A DNA stretch of 12,155 nt from Rhodospirillales bacterium (GCA_016763915.1 JAESSX010000336.1:1-12155); one strand, 5' to 3'. Shown: positions 1 to 6,480, numbered from the stretch's first letter. Translations and numbers: made by a program. The notes: generated by a model not told the origin, from the sequence alone.

Positions 1-65
1 AATTTTTTAAAAACCGTAGGCGTGGCGACGGGCGCTTCCGTTCCTCCGCTACCTTCCGGCAAAAG

Positions 66-87
66 CCGACGTCCTCTACAATGCCAT
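66..87 (-). repeat. Relic of tRNA-Ala(GGC) sequence (third copy)
   Basis: These 22 bases match the anticodon-loop to T-stem part of the complete tRNA-Ala at 5960-6035 with one mismatch in the variable loop (GTCCTC here, GACCTC in the tRNA, + strand). The similarity stops on both sides, so this is not a tRNA gene. It is best read as a scar of an older integration or rearrangement at the same tRNA locus. A match this long is unlikely by chance in 12 kb, but no recombinase is attached to it. Confidence 0.6.
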
Positions 88-109
88 GTTGGCGGGCCTC
101 GGTAGCCAG

Positions 110-331
110 TCATCGTCGCTTGCGCTTGCGCTTACGTTTTGATTTCGTCTTTCGCATCTTCCGATCCCAAATCCCAAGCCCAACCATGCCAATGACGACA
201 ACAATGGCGATCGGCAGAACGACGCTGATCGAGCCACCACCCATTAAGGCGTCATGGTCGGAAAAAACCGGCGAGGCGACGAAGGTTGCAGTGGCGATGA
301 TGGTGGCGGCGAATACGGAAAATTTCCTCAT
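110..331 (-). CDS. Small single-pass membrane protein with basic tail, function unknown
   Basis: This 73-aa product is not a family I recognise. Residues 1-24 look like a signal peptide (basic start, hydrophobic core, ASPVFS before a likely cleavage site). A strongly hydrophobic stretch at about residues 35-54 is a likely membrane helix, followed by a very basic C-terminus made of Lys-Arg repeats (about residues 57-73) that should stay in the cytoplasm. The ATG overlaps the stop of the upstream 98-aa gene as ATGA and has no Shine-Dalgarno of its own (upstream is CCCTCCACC), so translation is probably coupled. The mean hydrophobicity and clean overlap support a real gene; the Lys-Arg run could also be repeat slippage. 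Confidence 0.55.
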   Translation of the reverse strand: MRKFSVFAATIIATATFVASPVFSDHDALMGGGSISVVLPIAIVVVIGMVGLGIWDRKMRKTKSKRKRKRKRR

Positions 332-624
332 GGTGGAGGGCGCGCCATCGACAACGCCTGTTGCGGACCGAGGATGCTATCCGGCCCGTCCTCCTCAAAT
401 TCCGAAGCTTCTAACCGGGTACAGTTCGTGAGCCATGAATAAAGCCAAGGCATCCTCGGAACGTCCGTTCCCTGGGGCTTCTCCGCACCGATTCGAAATT
501 GTGATGCTGCCAACTCGCGGGCCTTGTCTTCGTCCGCCGCTCGCACAGTCAGAGGGCCTGCATACGCGCTTGCCTGCCAGTGGCGATCGTCCGGATTGAT
601 CGGCTCAAATCTCCAGATCGGCAT
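328..624 (-). CDS. Conserved-looking 98-aa hypothetical protein
   Basis: The function is unknown. The N-terminal two thirds (WRFEPINPDDRHWQAS, then GPLTVRAADEDKARELAA) resembles small soluble proteins I recall from proteobacteria that share a 'W..P.D....W.AS...GP..VRA..E..AR..A' pattern and end with an 'EDGPD.IL' motif, which is present here near residues 77-84. There is no signal peptide or membrane helix. A strong Shine-Dalgarno (GGAAGGAG, 7 nt before the ATG) fixes the start at 624. The stop overlaps the ATG of the 73-aa membrane protein gene, making a two-gene unit on the minus strand. The last eleven or so residues after the EDGPDSILGP motif may be an extension relative to relatives. Confidence 0.65.
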   Translation of the reverse strand: MPIWRFEPINPDDRHWQASAYAGPLTVRAADEDKARELAASQFRIGAEKPQGTDVPRMPWLYSWLTNCTRLEASEFEEDGPDSILGPQQALSMARPPP

Positions 625-743
625 GTCGGCTCTCCTTCCGGAGCACCCGGCGAGGGTACACCGCTCGCCGACAAAGTTAAACCGCCATCGGGCGAGGCGA
701 AGTTTCCCTAAAAAGGGTGCGAAACCATTCCTGACAATTGCGG

Positions 744-782
744 GACAAGAAAAAGGGCTTAGCCGGTTAAAGCTAAGCCCTT
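744..782 (-). terminator. Rho-independent terminator next to the truncated tRNA-Ala copy
   Basis: A perfect 11-bp stem (753-763 with 772-782, AAGGGCTTAGC) and an 8-nt loop are followed on the minus strand by TTTTCTTGT. It lies 8 bp beyond the 3' end of the truncated tRNA copy. This is where the terminator of an uninterrupted tRNA-Ala gene would sit, so it is probably the original chromosomal terminator displaced by the island. Confidence 0.75.
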
Positions 783-790
783 GTAATATT

Positions 791-837
791 TGGTGGAGCC
801 GGACGGGATCGAACCGACGACCTCTACAATGCCATTG
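791..837 (-). repeat. Distal island junction: 47-bp copy of tRNA-Ala 3' part
   Basis: The 47 bases are identical to 5960-6006, covering the CCA end, acceptor 3' strand, T arm, variable loop and anticodon loop and 3' stem of tRNA-Ala(GGC). The match ends inside the anticodon arm, after which the sequence becomes AT-richer and unrelated. The copy lacks the 5' half of the tRNA and cannot make a tRNA. This is the standard footprint of a tyrosine-recombinase element integrated into a tRNA gene. Confidence 0.9.
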
Positions 838-1077
838 GGACCTTCAATATATAAAATCGTTTAATATCAACAAGTCGTTCGGGCGCTGTCGCGAGCCTTC
901 TCGAACAAAACCGCAGAATACCGAATAAGGAGGATTAAGACGGGCACAATTTGGGCACAGTGGTTTCTTCTTTCACGTGACCGCTTATATGCAACTCTGA
1001 GCGCAGGTTTATCCATGAGCGGCATAGTACGGCCTCCAGAAAACGATAGAATTTATCTATGCCGTGCGTATAAAAAT
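838..1077. other. AT-richer non-coding island end with integrase-end echo
   Basis: I see no convincing gene here. Positions 942-963 match 5872-5893 (inside the integrase remnant) at 20 of 22 bases and read GHNLGT in the same sense as GHDLGT at the end of that remnant. A stop codon sits just upstream and another follows at 978-980, so only a scrap of an integrase 3' end remains. An 8-bp inverted repeat (CGGCATAG at 1020-1027 and CTATGCCG at 1057-1064) lies downstream of the minus-strand operon. It could be a weak terminator but has no good T-run. Confidence 0.45.
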
Positions 1078-1293
1078 TTACCGGACCCGCTTCCTTAAAC
1101 TTGTACATTTTGCGGCTCGATCTTTGCCTATTAAAGCACGCACCCAATTTTCTTCATCTAGAGGAACCCGCATTCTGGCATCTACGAGTGCATTAAACAC
1201 CGCCTCCGATAGGTGGTTATCGGTTAGCACCTCAATCACGCGGGACAGCCGGTCGAAAGTATACTCTTTAATACCTGTAGAGTTGAATTTCAT
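1078..1293 (-). CDS. 71-aa orphan protein at the end of the island operon
   Basis: I do not recognise this protein. Its ATG overlaps the stop of the methyltransferase gene as ATGA, which argues for translation coupled to the operon. The first 60 residues look like a soluble helical protein (MKFNSTGIKEYTFDRLSRVI, later LSEAVFNALVDARMRV). The last ten (CTSLRKRVR) look less protein-like, so the gene may be a truncated version of a longer one whose end was lost at the island boundary. There are no cysteine clusters, signal peptide or membrane segments. Confidence 0.45.
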   Translation of the reverse strand: MKFNSTGIKEYTFDRLSRVIEVLTDNHLSEAVFNALVDARMRVPLDEENWVRALIGKDRAAKCTSLRKRVR

Positions 1294-2144
1294 GGATTCT
1301 GCGCGGTAACGACCCAGGTCGCCGAACTCATAGCAATACCTTGATCAGTTTCAAAGGCTCCGAGAGCGTCACGCATATCGCTGACAATACGAAACTTAGT
1401 TTCTTCGTTTGCGTCTGAGTTTGCGATAGCCCCGCTAGCCGGTCCCATTTGAGTCAAAAACTTGGCGGCGTAATCGAGATTATCGCCGACGATAAACGGG
1501 ATACTGACCCCTTCTATCCCTATATCGGAAAAGCCCGCCTGAACCAGAATTCGCTTTAGCCTTTCCGTGTCGCCAAATGAAAGCGGACCAGGTTCCTCTG
1601 GGCCAGGCGGCGCGGAAAGGGGTATGTGATTCGCCACAACGTCAAGAGACAGACTGATCCATTCATTGTTCTTGGCCGACTGCCAGGCAACAAAAGCTAT
1701 TCGCCCACCGGATTTCAGCGCTGACCTTAGATTCTTGAACGCAACGACGGGATCGTCAAAGAACATAATACCAAACCGGGAAAAAATGACATTGAATGCT
1801 GCCGGATCGAAACGGTGAATCTGTGCATCAGCGCGTTCAAACGTGACGTTCTTTTCAGATGCGGACACTGCACGCTCATTGGCCTGCGCCAGTATCGGCG
1901 TTGAGATATCAATTCCGTGCGCGTAGCCGCTAGGTCCAACCAAGCGCGCAATTTCAAATGTGGTATCACCGCAGCCACATCCAACGTCAATGACCCGTTC
2001 ACCGGTTGATAATGATGCCGCAGTCATGGCCATATGGCCGAAGGGCATTAGGTTTACTTTCATCCTGTCTTGAAAACGCAGCCATTTTTGACCACCGTCG
2101 CCGTTCCAGAACTCGCTCATGTCTGCGTTGACCGTATTATCCAC
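1290..2144 (-). CDS. Class I SAM-dependent methyltransferase (UbiE-like fold)
   Basis: This 284-aa protein transfers a methyl group from S-adenosylmethionine to an unknown acceptor, probably in the cytoplasm. Motif I is VIDVGCGCGD (residues 51-60), the acidic residue closing the second strand is D79 (HGID), the ADAQ segment is at 106-109, and strand 4/5 motifs follow (FSRFGIMFFDDP about 121-132, GGRIAFVAW about 146-154). The N-terminal WNGDGGQKW segment belongs to a common bacterial subfamily with no assigned substrate. The start is GTG at 2144, chosen because AAGGAG lies 8 nt upstream; the ATG at 2120 has no comparable site. It lies 19 bp after the DUF2182 gene and overlaps the 71-aa orphan by 4 bp. 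It lacks the cysteines expected of arsenite methyltransferases. The substrate cannot be inferred. Confidence 0.85.
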   Translation of the reverse strand: MDNTVNADMSEFWNGDGGQKWLRFQDRMKVNLMPFGHMAMTAASLSTGERVIDVGCGCGDTTFEIARLVGPSGYAHGIDISTPILAQANERAVSASEKNVTFERADAQIHRFDPAAFNVIFSRFGIMFFDDPVVAFKNLRSALKSGGRIAFVAWQSAKNNEWISLSLDVVANHIPLSAPPGPEEPGPLSFGDTERLKRILVQAGFSDIGIEGVSIPFIVGDNLDYAAKFLTQMGPASGAIANSDANEETKFRIVSDMRDALGAFETDQGIAMSSATWVVTAQNP

Positions 2145-2163
2145 GCTATCGTCTCCTTCTTTT

Positions 2164-2949
2164 TTAGAAATTCGCCTTTAACACCCATCCACCCCACGCA
2201 ATCAGCGCCGTACCGGTAAGACGGGGTAGCAATGGGCCAGGCGGCGTGACCTTCTCCAAGAGCACGAACATCGCGAGCACAGCTATCCACAGCAGGTTCA
2301 TCACGCCGCCAACGAACAACAGCCCCATCAATATCCAACAGCACCCTACGCAATAGGCGCCGTGCGCGAGCCCCATGCGAAAAGCACCGCCAGCGCCGTC
2401 CCGCCAGCGGGTCATGAGGAACCCAAGTGGCGTTTGGCAATTCCGCAAGCATGCGTTCTTGAAAGGCGTCCATTGGTATATGCCGGCGGCGACGAGCACG
2501 AGGCCGCTAAAAGCGGCGCTCGTGCTGGCCATCATGGGCGAGAGAAGCCCAACGCCCTGCAATCCCCATTGCAAAATCGTTGCCGCGAGGCTGAAGACCG
2601 TCCAGATCACGATGTAACCGGCAGCGAATATCCCGGTGGACGCGAATGGACCGCCCTTGTCCCGATGGTTCCGATTGAGAGAGGAAAACATCAAAACCAT
2701 GGGAAAGGCGCTTGGCACCATCATGCCAACCATCATCACGGCCCACATAAGAAACATCAGGACAAAATCACGACCAGTCCACGAGGTGTCGGTAGCTTTG
2801 ATCATGGCGCTACCCATCCCCGCCATGTCTTCCATGCCGAAGGACATGTCGAGAAGATAGAGCCAGGCCAGCACGGTGATGCCAGTAAGGCTGAACAGCA
2901 CCGCCAAATGATCACGCCTAAAGAAAGGTTGATTTCGTGTCGCCGTCAT
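2164..2949 (-). CDS. DUF2182 family Cys-rich integral membrane protein
   Basis: This 261-aa inner-membrane protein belongs to DUF2182, described in databases as predicted metal-binding membrane proteins; its activity is not established to my knowledge. About six or seven hydrophobic helices are visible (roughly 14-33, 62-87, 106-125, 143-160, 195-232, 245-258). Family landmarks are the Met-rich helix MWAVMMVGMMVPSAFPM (68-84), TPFKNACLRNC (161-171) and CVGCCWILM (200-208). The Met and Cys positions suit soft-metal binding, which is inference. I place the start at ATG 2949 because the family N-terminus (RRDHLAVL) follows directly, although AAAGGA is very close to it. A TTG at 2985, overlapping the rhodanese stop, would add 12 residues. 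DUF2182 commonly sits beside DUF1326, as here. Confidence 0.85.
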   Translation of the reverse strand: MTATRNQPFFRRDHLAVLFSLTGITVLAWLYLLDMSFGMEDMAGMGSAMIKATDTSWTGRDFVLMFLMWAVMMVGMMVPSAFPMVLMFSSLNRNHRDKGGPFASTGIFAAGYIVIWTVFSLAATILQWGLQGVGLLSPMMASTSAAFSGLVLVAAGIYQWTPFKNACLRNCQTPLGFLMTRWRDGAGGAFRMGLAHGAYCVGCCWILMGLLFVGGVMNLLWIAVLAMFVLLEKVTPPGPLLPRLTGTALIAWGGWVLKANF

Positions 2950-2981
2950 TTCCTTTATCCGGCCCACGCCAGGCAACCCGT

Positions 2982-3878
2982 TCAACCCGCCTTCATCGGC
3001 AGTGATTCGTCATAGCCCCATTCAGCCAAGGATGCGTCATACACAGTGACGTTTTTGTATCCCAGTAAGGTAAGCACGAAGGCGTCGTTGGAGGCGGCAA
3101 TTCCACTGCCGCAATAGGTGATTATGCTGTCAGCGTCGTCGGTACCAACCGCGTCGAACTTTTCATGTAACTGGGCAGCAGGTAAGTAGGCCCCGGTATC
3201 CGGATCATGTAACGACATAAACGGCACATTGGTACTGCCTGGAATATGCCCCTTTCGCCCGAAAACCGGGCCGCCTTCACCGGTAAACATCATCGGCGGA
3301 AGCGCGTTGATGGTGCAGATACCGTCTTTACCGATGGCCGTAAGGACTTCGTCCTTGCCGACAAAGCATTGAGGACGCGTTTGCGCGGTAAACTGTCCAG
3401 GAGCATAAGTGCTGGAATCTTTCGATATAGAGCGACTTTCCGCACACCATTTCGCCCAACCACCGTTCAAAACGGCAACATTATCGAAGCCAAACGCCCG
3501 CAACATCCACCATACCCTAGCCGCCCATATCGGCTCAGCCGTGCCATAGAGCACGACGCGGGTACCTTCACTAACGCCTGCTTTGCTCATAGCGCTGGCG
3601 AATTGTTGTTCGGACGGCAACGGAAAAAGCAACTCGGACGATTTGTCTGAAAGTTCATCCAGAAGATCGAGATGCCCCGCACCGGGAATGTGCCCCTCGT
3701 TAAATTGGCTGACACCACTTTCAAACACGAAGGGAAATTTAGCTGCCTGATCGGGGTTTAGTGTGGCAATCACGGTGCAATCGAACACCCGTAGATTCGG
3801 GTCATCCAGGTTCTTCTCCAGCCAGTCTGTTTCAACCAAAATTTCGGCATGTTGATAGTCGTTATCGATATTTGTCAT
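2982..3878 (-). CDS. Two-domain rhodanese, 3-mercaptopyruvate sulfurtransferase type
   Basis: This 298-aa protein has two rhodanese domains (about 10-145 and 165-295), each with the GHIPG motif (62-66 and 210-214). Only the C-terminal domain keeps the catalytic cysteine, C256, in the loop CGSGIA. A CG[ST]G loop is typical of 3-mercaptopyruvate sulfurtransferases (SseA type), whereas thiosulfate sulfurtransferases usually have CRKGVT. It should move sulfane sulfur to thiols or cyanide in the cytoplasm. No signal peptide is seen. The ATG at 3878 follows a weak purine-rich stretch without a clear Shine-Dalgarno. The gene is second in the operon, 102 bp after the DUF1326 gene, and its TGA lies 32 bp before the likely DUF2182 start. 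The true sulfur donor could be thiosulfate instead. Confidence 0.88.
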   Translation of the reverse strand: MTNIDNDYQHAEILVETDWLEKNLDDPNLRVFDCTVIATLNPDQAAKFPFVFESGVSQFNEGHIPGAGHLDLLDELSDKSSELLFPLPSEQQFASAMSKAGVSEGTRVVLYGTAEPIWAARVWWMLRAFGFDNVAVLNGGWAKWCAESRSISKDSSTYAPGQFTAQTRPQCFVGKDEVLTAIGKDGICTINALPPMMFTGEGGPVFGRKGHIPGSTNVPFMSLHDPDTGAYLPAAQLHEKFDAVGTDDADSIITYCGSGIAASNDAFVLTLLGYKNVTVYDASLAEWGYDESLPMKAG

Positions 3879-3980
3879 TTCAGTTACTTTCTTTTTTCGG
3901 TTAAGAGTTCGCGGCCCCTCATATGCGCTAAGTATGTTTCTTTGCTCGCGCCATTGGGTAAGCCGCTTGATATTGGGGGC

Positions 3981-4586
3981 TCAGGAACCCTCGTATACGA
4001 AGGGCGAAAAGAAGGCGGTCTTTTCGCTAATTTCCCAGTTCATGCCGTGATCGGTGTACCTAAGATGGTCCGACCGGCTGACAATGGCGTCTTGACCGGG
4101 CGCGACACACAGCGGATGGCCGCTGATGGTGACATCCCCGTCGCCCTGCCCGACAATCGCGGTGAGTTCGACTTCGGCCACGTCGGGGATTGAGACGGAT
4201 CGCTTCTTTCCGTCAGCCTTAAAAGTGATTGGCAGTTGGCGTATGCCGAGATCGTTTTCGATATGAGACGCGAGCTTAGAGGGACTTCCTCCCACCTGTC
4301 CTGTGAATATCTGAGTGAGCGCTTCCGTCTGCGCTTGATCCGCAGCGTCGTCCAGATAAAGCGCCGCTGTCCACGGAACTTCCAGCATATGCCCTGGCGT
4401 ATGTATCGCTCTTAGGACGTTAAGCCCGCCGAGGTCGATATCGCCGAATGTACCTTCTTCGATGTGCCAGCCGATCAATACGGAACATTCTCCCGTCGTC
4501 GGCGCACTTAAAAATACGCAAGGGCAGGCCGCATCGCAGTTGCATGCCTCGAAATACATTCCCTTGAGTTTCCAATTCGCTGTCAT
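3981..4586 (-). CDS. DUF1326 family Cys-rich protein
   Basis: This 201-aa soluble protein matches DUF1326 by its N-terminus: an aromatic-rich strand followed by FEACNCDAACPC, with cysteines at residues 15, 17, 21, 23 and 34 (GECSVL), and later HPLCVAPGQ. The family function is not established. The CxCxxxCxC cluster suggests metal or thiol chemistry (inference). I chose ATG 4586 because AAGGAAAC sits 6 nt upstream and the product begins as relatives do (MTANWKLKG). A GTG at 4610 would only add eight unlikely residues. It is the first gene of the minus-strand operon and lies downstream of a double palindrome matching that in front of tetR. Pairing with DUF2182 is a recurrent genomic association. 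Confidence 0.85.
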   Translation of the reverse strand: MTANWKLKGMYFEACNCDAACPCVFLSAPTTGECSVLIGWHIEEGTFGDIDLGGLNVLRAIHTPGHMLEVPWTAALYLDDAADQAQTEALTQIFTGQVGGSPSKLASHIENDLGIRQLPITFKADGKKRSVSIPDVAEVELTAIVGQGDGDVTISGHPLCVAPGQDAIVSRSDHLRYTDHGMNWEISEKTAFFSPFVYEGS

Positions 4587-4693
4587 TTTGTTTCCTTTTG
4601 CTATTTTCACCAGAACTCGTCATCCGTGATGACAACCCGTCAACGGACATTAAATACCTGCATTTGTGTGGGTTTTGCTGACTCGCAAAGAGT

Positions 4694-4712
4694 AGACTAC
4701 ACCGTACAGTTT
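4694..4712. promoter_or_regulatory. Putative TetR operator O2 of the cargo operon
   Basis: AGACTACACCGTACAGTTT is an imperfect palindrome centred at 4703. Compared with the perfect site centred at 4726 it differs at three arm positions plus the central base. The 23-bp centre-to-centre distance is close to two helical turns, placing both on about the same DNA face. Confidence 0.6.
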
Positions 4713-4716
4713 CTTA

Positions 4717-4735
4717 AAACTACACTGTGTAGTTT
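4717..4735. promoter_or_regulatory. Putative TetR operator O1 of the cargo operon (perfect palindrome)
   Basis: AAACTACACTGTGTAGTTT is a perfect palindrome with 9-bp arms around a central T at 4726. On the minus strand a -35-like TTGCCA (4745-4740) stands 17 bp from a weak -10-like TAGTTT (4722-4717), so a bound repressor would cover the spacer and -10. The same motif recurs before tetR, supporting the island TetR as the ligand. Confidence 0.75.
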
Positions 4736-4935
4736 ACATTGGCAAGCGTAATTTTTTCTGAGGCGAAATACCGCGAGAGTTGCCGCAGAATCAACCGGAT
4801 CAAAACGGGCCGAGGAGAGTTAATCGTTGCGACAGTGCGCCCGAGCACCATGCTATGTAGAGCACGGGCAAGCCTGGTTCCTAATTGAATGCTGGCGATT
4901 GTGCCAAGCAATCCAACTAAGGTGACTTAAGATGA

Positions 4936-5565
4936 TTAGGCTGACTTCAGTCCGTTTACAAAGGTCGAGACGGCTTGATCCAGAGCGGTGGCGAGTTCCT
5001 TTTCCGTCGGTGGTTTTCCCGCCCCGAACAATAGCCGTATGTGGCAAGGCCACTTGATCATTCCCATGAATTGGAATGCCGCCAAATCAGCATTGGGAAC
5101 AGATAAAACCCCCCGCTTATCCAATTCCGAAAGATACCCGGCGAGATAATCTTTCATCACCTCGGGACCGGCATTCCAGAACGCCTTCCCTAACTCGGGA
5201 AAATTCGCGTTTTCGGCTAGAACGACGCGGAAGACATCGAGGGCTTCCGGCTCCAGTACGCTGTGCAGGATATGCAGGCCTACAGCTTTTAAAACCTGTT
5301 CAGGCTCTTCGTCGGGTATCGGTTCATCCGGACTCGAACCACCTATGATCCGGCACATGTCCCCCATGATCGCCGCGAAAAGAGATTCCTTATTTTTGAA
5401 GTGACTGTAAACCGTGCGCTTGGAAACTCCGGCCTCGGCTGCAATGGCATCCATACTGGTTGCACCAAAACCCGCCTCCAAAAACAATTTTCGCGCCGCC
5501 GCGACGATCAATTCCCGTTTAACCGGCAATTTCCTTTTTGATTTTTCAGTAGCTTCCGACACCAT
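4936..5565 (-). CDS. TetR/AcrR-family transcriptional repressor
   Basis: This 209-aa DNA-binding protein probably represses itself and the island operon and is released by an unknown ligand. The N-terminal TetR domain is clear: RELIVAAARKLFLEAGFGATSMDAIAAEAGVSKRTVYSHFKNKESLF (given in parts: helix-turn-helix about residues 37-56, with SKRTVYSHFKNKE as recognition segment). The ligand domain (about 80-205) has features of the AefR-like C-terminal family, such as VLAENANFPELGKAFW. I prefer ATG 5565; GTG 5562 or GTG 5586 (adding seven residues) cannot be excluded, as no start has a strong Shine-Dalgarno. Two palindromes lie immediately upstream, with a good -10 (TATACT, 5640-5635, minus strand). 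The gene is bracketed by inverted copies of the double operator. Confidence 0.9.
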   Translation of the reverse strand: MVSEATEKSKRKLPVKRELIVAAARKLFLEAGFGATSMDAIAAEAGVSKRTVYSHFKNKESLFAAIMGDMCRIIGGSSPDEPIPDEEPEQVLKAVGLHILHSVLEPEALDVFRVVLAENANFPELGKAFWNAGPEVMKDYLAGYLSELDKRGVLSVPNADLAAFQFMGMIKWPCHIRLLFGAGKPPTEKELATALDQAVSTFVNGLKSA

Positions 5566-5596
5566 TTCAATCCCACAAAAACCCACTTTCCAATGT

Positions 5597-5615
5597 AAAC
5601 GACACCGTGTAGTTT
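5597..5615. promoter_or_regulatory. Putative TetR operator at tetR, start-proximal site
   Basis: AAACGACACCGTGTAGTTT, centred at 5606, matches the perfect operator at 4717-4735 except for one arm base and the centre. It is extended on both sides by TGT/ACA to arms spanning 5594-5618. It lies between the -10-like TATACT and the tetR start, a position suited to autorepression. Confidence 0.75.
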
Positions 5616-5620
5616 ACACA

Positions 5621-5639
5621 AAACTATACGGTATAGTAT
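5621..5639. promoter_or_regulatory. Putative TetR operator at tetR, distal site overlapping -10
   Basis: AAACTATACGGTATAGTAT contains the palindrome ACTATAC-G-GTATAGT centred at 5630, 24 bp from the neighbouring site. It overlaps the best -10 for tetR (TATACT on the minus strand, 5640-5635, five of six matches to consensus). It is the most diverged of the four sites and could be a secondary binding site. Confidence 0.6.
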
Positions 5640-5920
5640 ACACATTTTTTAGCGACTGAACATCAGCAAAATCATGGATTCCTTTCAGATTTCTTATGTG
5701 GGAGCGATCGGAGCGGGCTTTCTTAGCTTTGCCTCGCGTCTCGTCCAGCAGGGGCTACCTCTCTACGAGGTGATGCACATGACCGGACACAAGAGTCTGG
5801 TGATGGTTCAGCGGTATGCGCATCTGGCTCCTGAGTTTCAGGAGCGTGCGATTGTAGCGCTTAACCGGTATGGGCACGATTTGGGCACACTGGGCTTAGA
5901 CGGCCCGGATGGCGAAACCC

Positions 5921-5953
5921 AGAAACAACAAAACCCCAAGGTTTCCCTTGGGG
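5921..5953 (-). terminator. Rho-independent terminator of tRNA-Ala supplied by the island
   Basis: A perfect 8-bp stem (CCCCAAGG 5934-5941 with CCTTGGGG 5946-5953, loop TTTC) is followed on the minus strand by TTTTGTTGTTTCT. It begins 6 bp after the tRNA 3' end. Its sequence differs from the terminator at 744-782 although both sit at matching distances from tRNA-Ala 3' sequence, as expected if this one came with the island. Confidence 0.8.
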
Positions 5954-5959
5954 TAATGA

Positions 5960-6035
<76 letters not shown>

Positions 6036-6060
6036 TAAATTTTTTTATTCGCCGGCGGGT

Positions 6061-6480
6061 TTAGTTCTTGTCTTCGACTCCGTCGTCGATGTGTTCTTTG
6101 ACTTCCGACATGTCGTCGTCTTCAGCCCCGAGGTCGGACGTGTCCTCGATCAGGGAATCCTCGTCGTCCTCGGCGACGACAAGATTGTCGTACTGCCCCT
6201 TATTGCCGGCCGCGGCTTCGTTATTGTCCGGGGCGGGAGTTTCCACGGGATCGGCACCATCGTCAAGGACTTCGGTTTTTCCATTGTCCTCGGCGCTCTT
6301 GGGCGGGTTTCCAGCCACCGGCTTGGGCGCGGCCGGGGTCGGCCGCCTGGATTTAGCCGGCGGTGCGGGAGTGAAGGCCGCGCCGCACTTGGGGCATTCG
6401 ATATTTTTTTTCTTCAGGTCGTAAAACGGCTCGCCGCAACTTTGGCACGTCCGCTTTGTTCCCCACTCCGAATTGGCCAC
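6061..6480 (-). CDS. FYDLN-acid (TIGR02300) zinc-ribbon protein
   Basis: This 139-aa alphaproteobacterial protein of unknown function starts with EWGTKRTCQSCGEPFYDL, the signature of the FYDLN-acid family. A zinc ribbon is formed by C12-x2-C15 and C29-x2-C32 (CPKC). A Pro/Ala-rich linker (about 37-70) and a long acidic, probably disordered tail (about 71-139) follow. The start is GTG 6480: AGGAGG lies 9 nt upstream and the product then aligns with the family N-terminus. An in-frame ATG at 6558 would add 26 residues unlike the family. It is divergent from aroA, a position seen in other Alphaproteobacteria. Confidence 0.9.
   Translation of the reverse strand: MANSEWGTKRTCQSCGEPFYDLKKKNIECPKCGAAFTPAPPAKSRRPTPAAPKPVAGNPPKSAEDNGKTEVLDDGADPVETPAPDNNEAAAGNKGQYDNLVVAEDDEDSLIEDTSDLGAEDDDMSEVKEHIDDGVEDKN

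Larger units (their letters stand above)
4587..4935. other. Intergenic region with the cargo operon promoter and operators
   Basis: This 349-bp gap separates the end of tetR from the DUF1326 gene. The part at 4694-4745 holds the two operator-like palindromes. The rest (4746-4935) shows no gene I trust and no clear terminator after tetR, so tetR transcripts may read through into the operon. The stretch 4613-4693 would be the 5' untranslated region of the operon; no recognisable riboswitch is seen. Confidence 0.6.

Noticed and set aside
524..928. Plus-strand 134-aa open frame reading WWSRTGSNRRPLQCH
   Set aside because: This is translation through the truncated tRNA-Ala copy, a well-known source of spurious proteins. 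It also overlaps the better supported 98-aa gene and its upstream region.
935..1147. Minus-strand 70-aa open frame at the island end
   Set aside because: It overlaps the 71-aa operon gene, has no ribosome binding site and runs through the integrase-end echo and an inverted repeat.
4720..4911. Minus-strand 63-aa open frame between tetR and the DUF1326 gene
   Set aside because: It overlaps the operator palindrome, has no ribosome binding site and no recognisable protein pattern.
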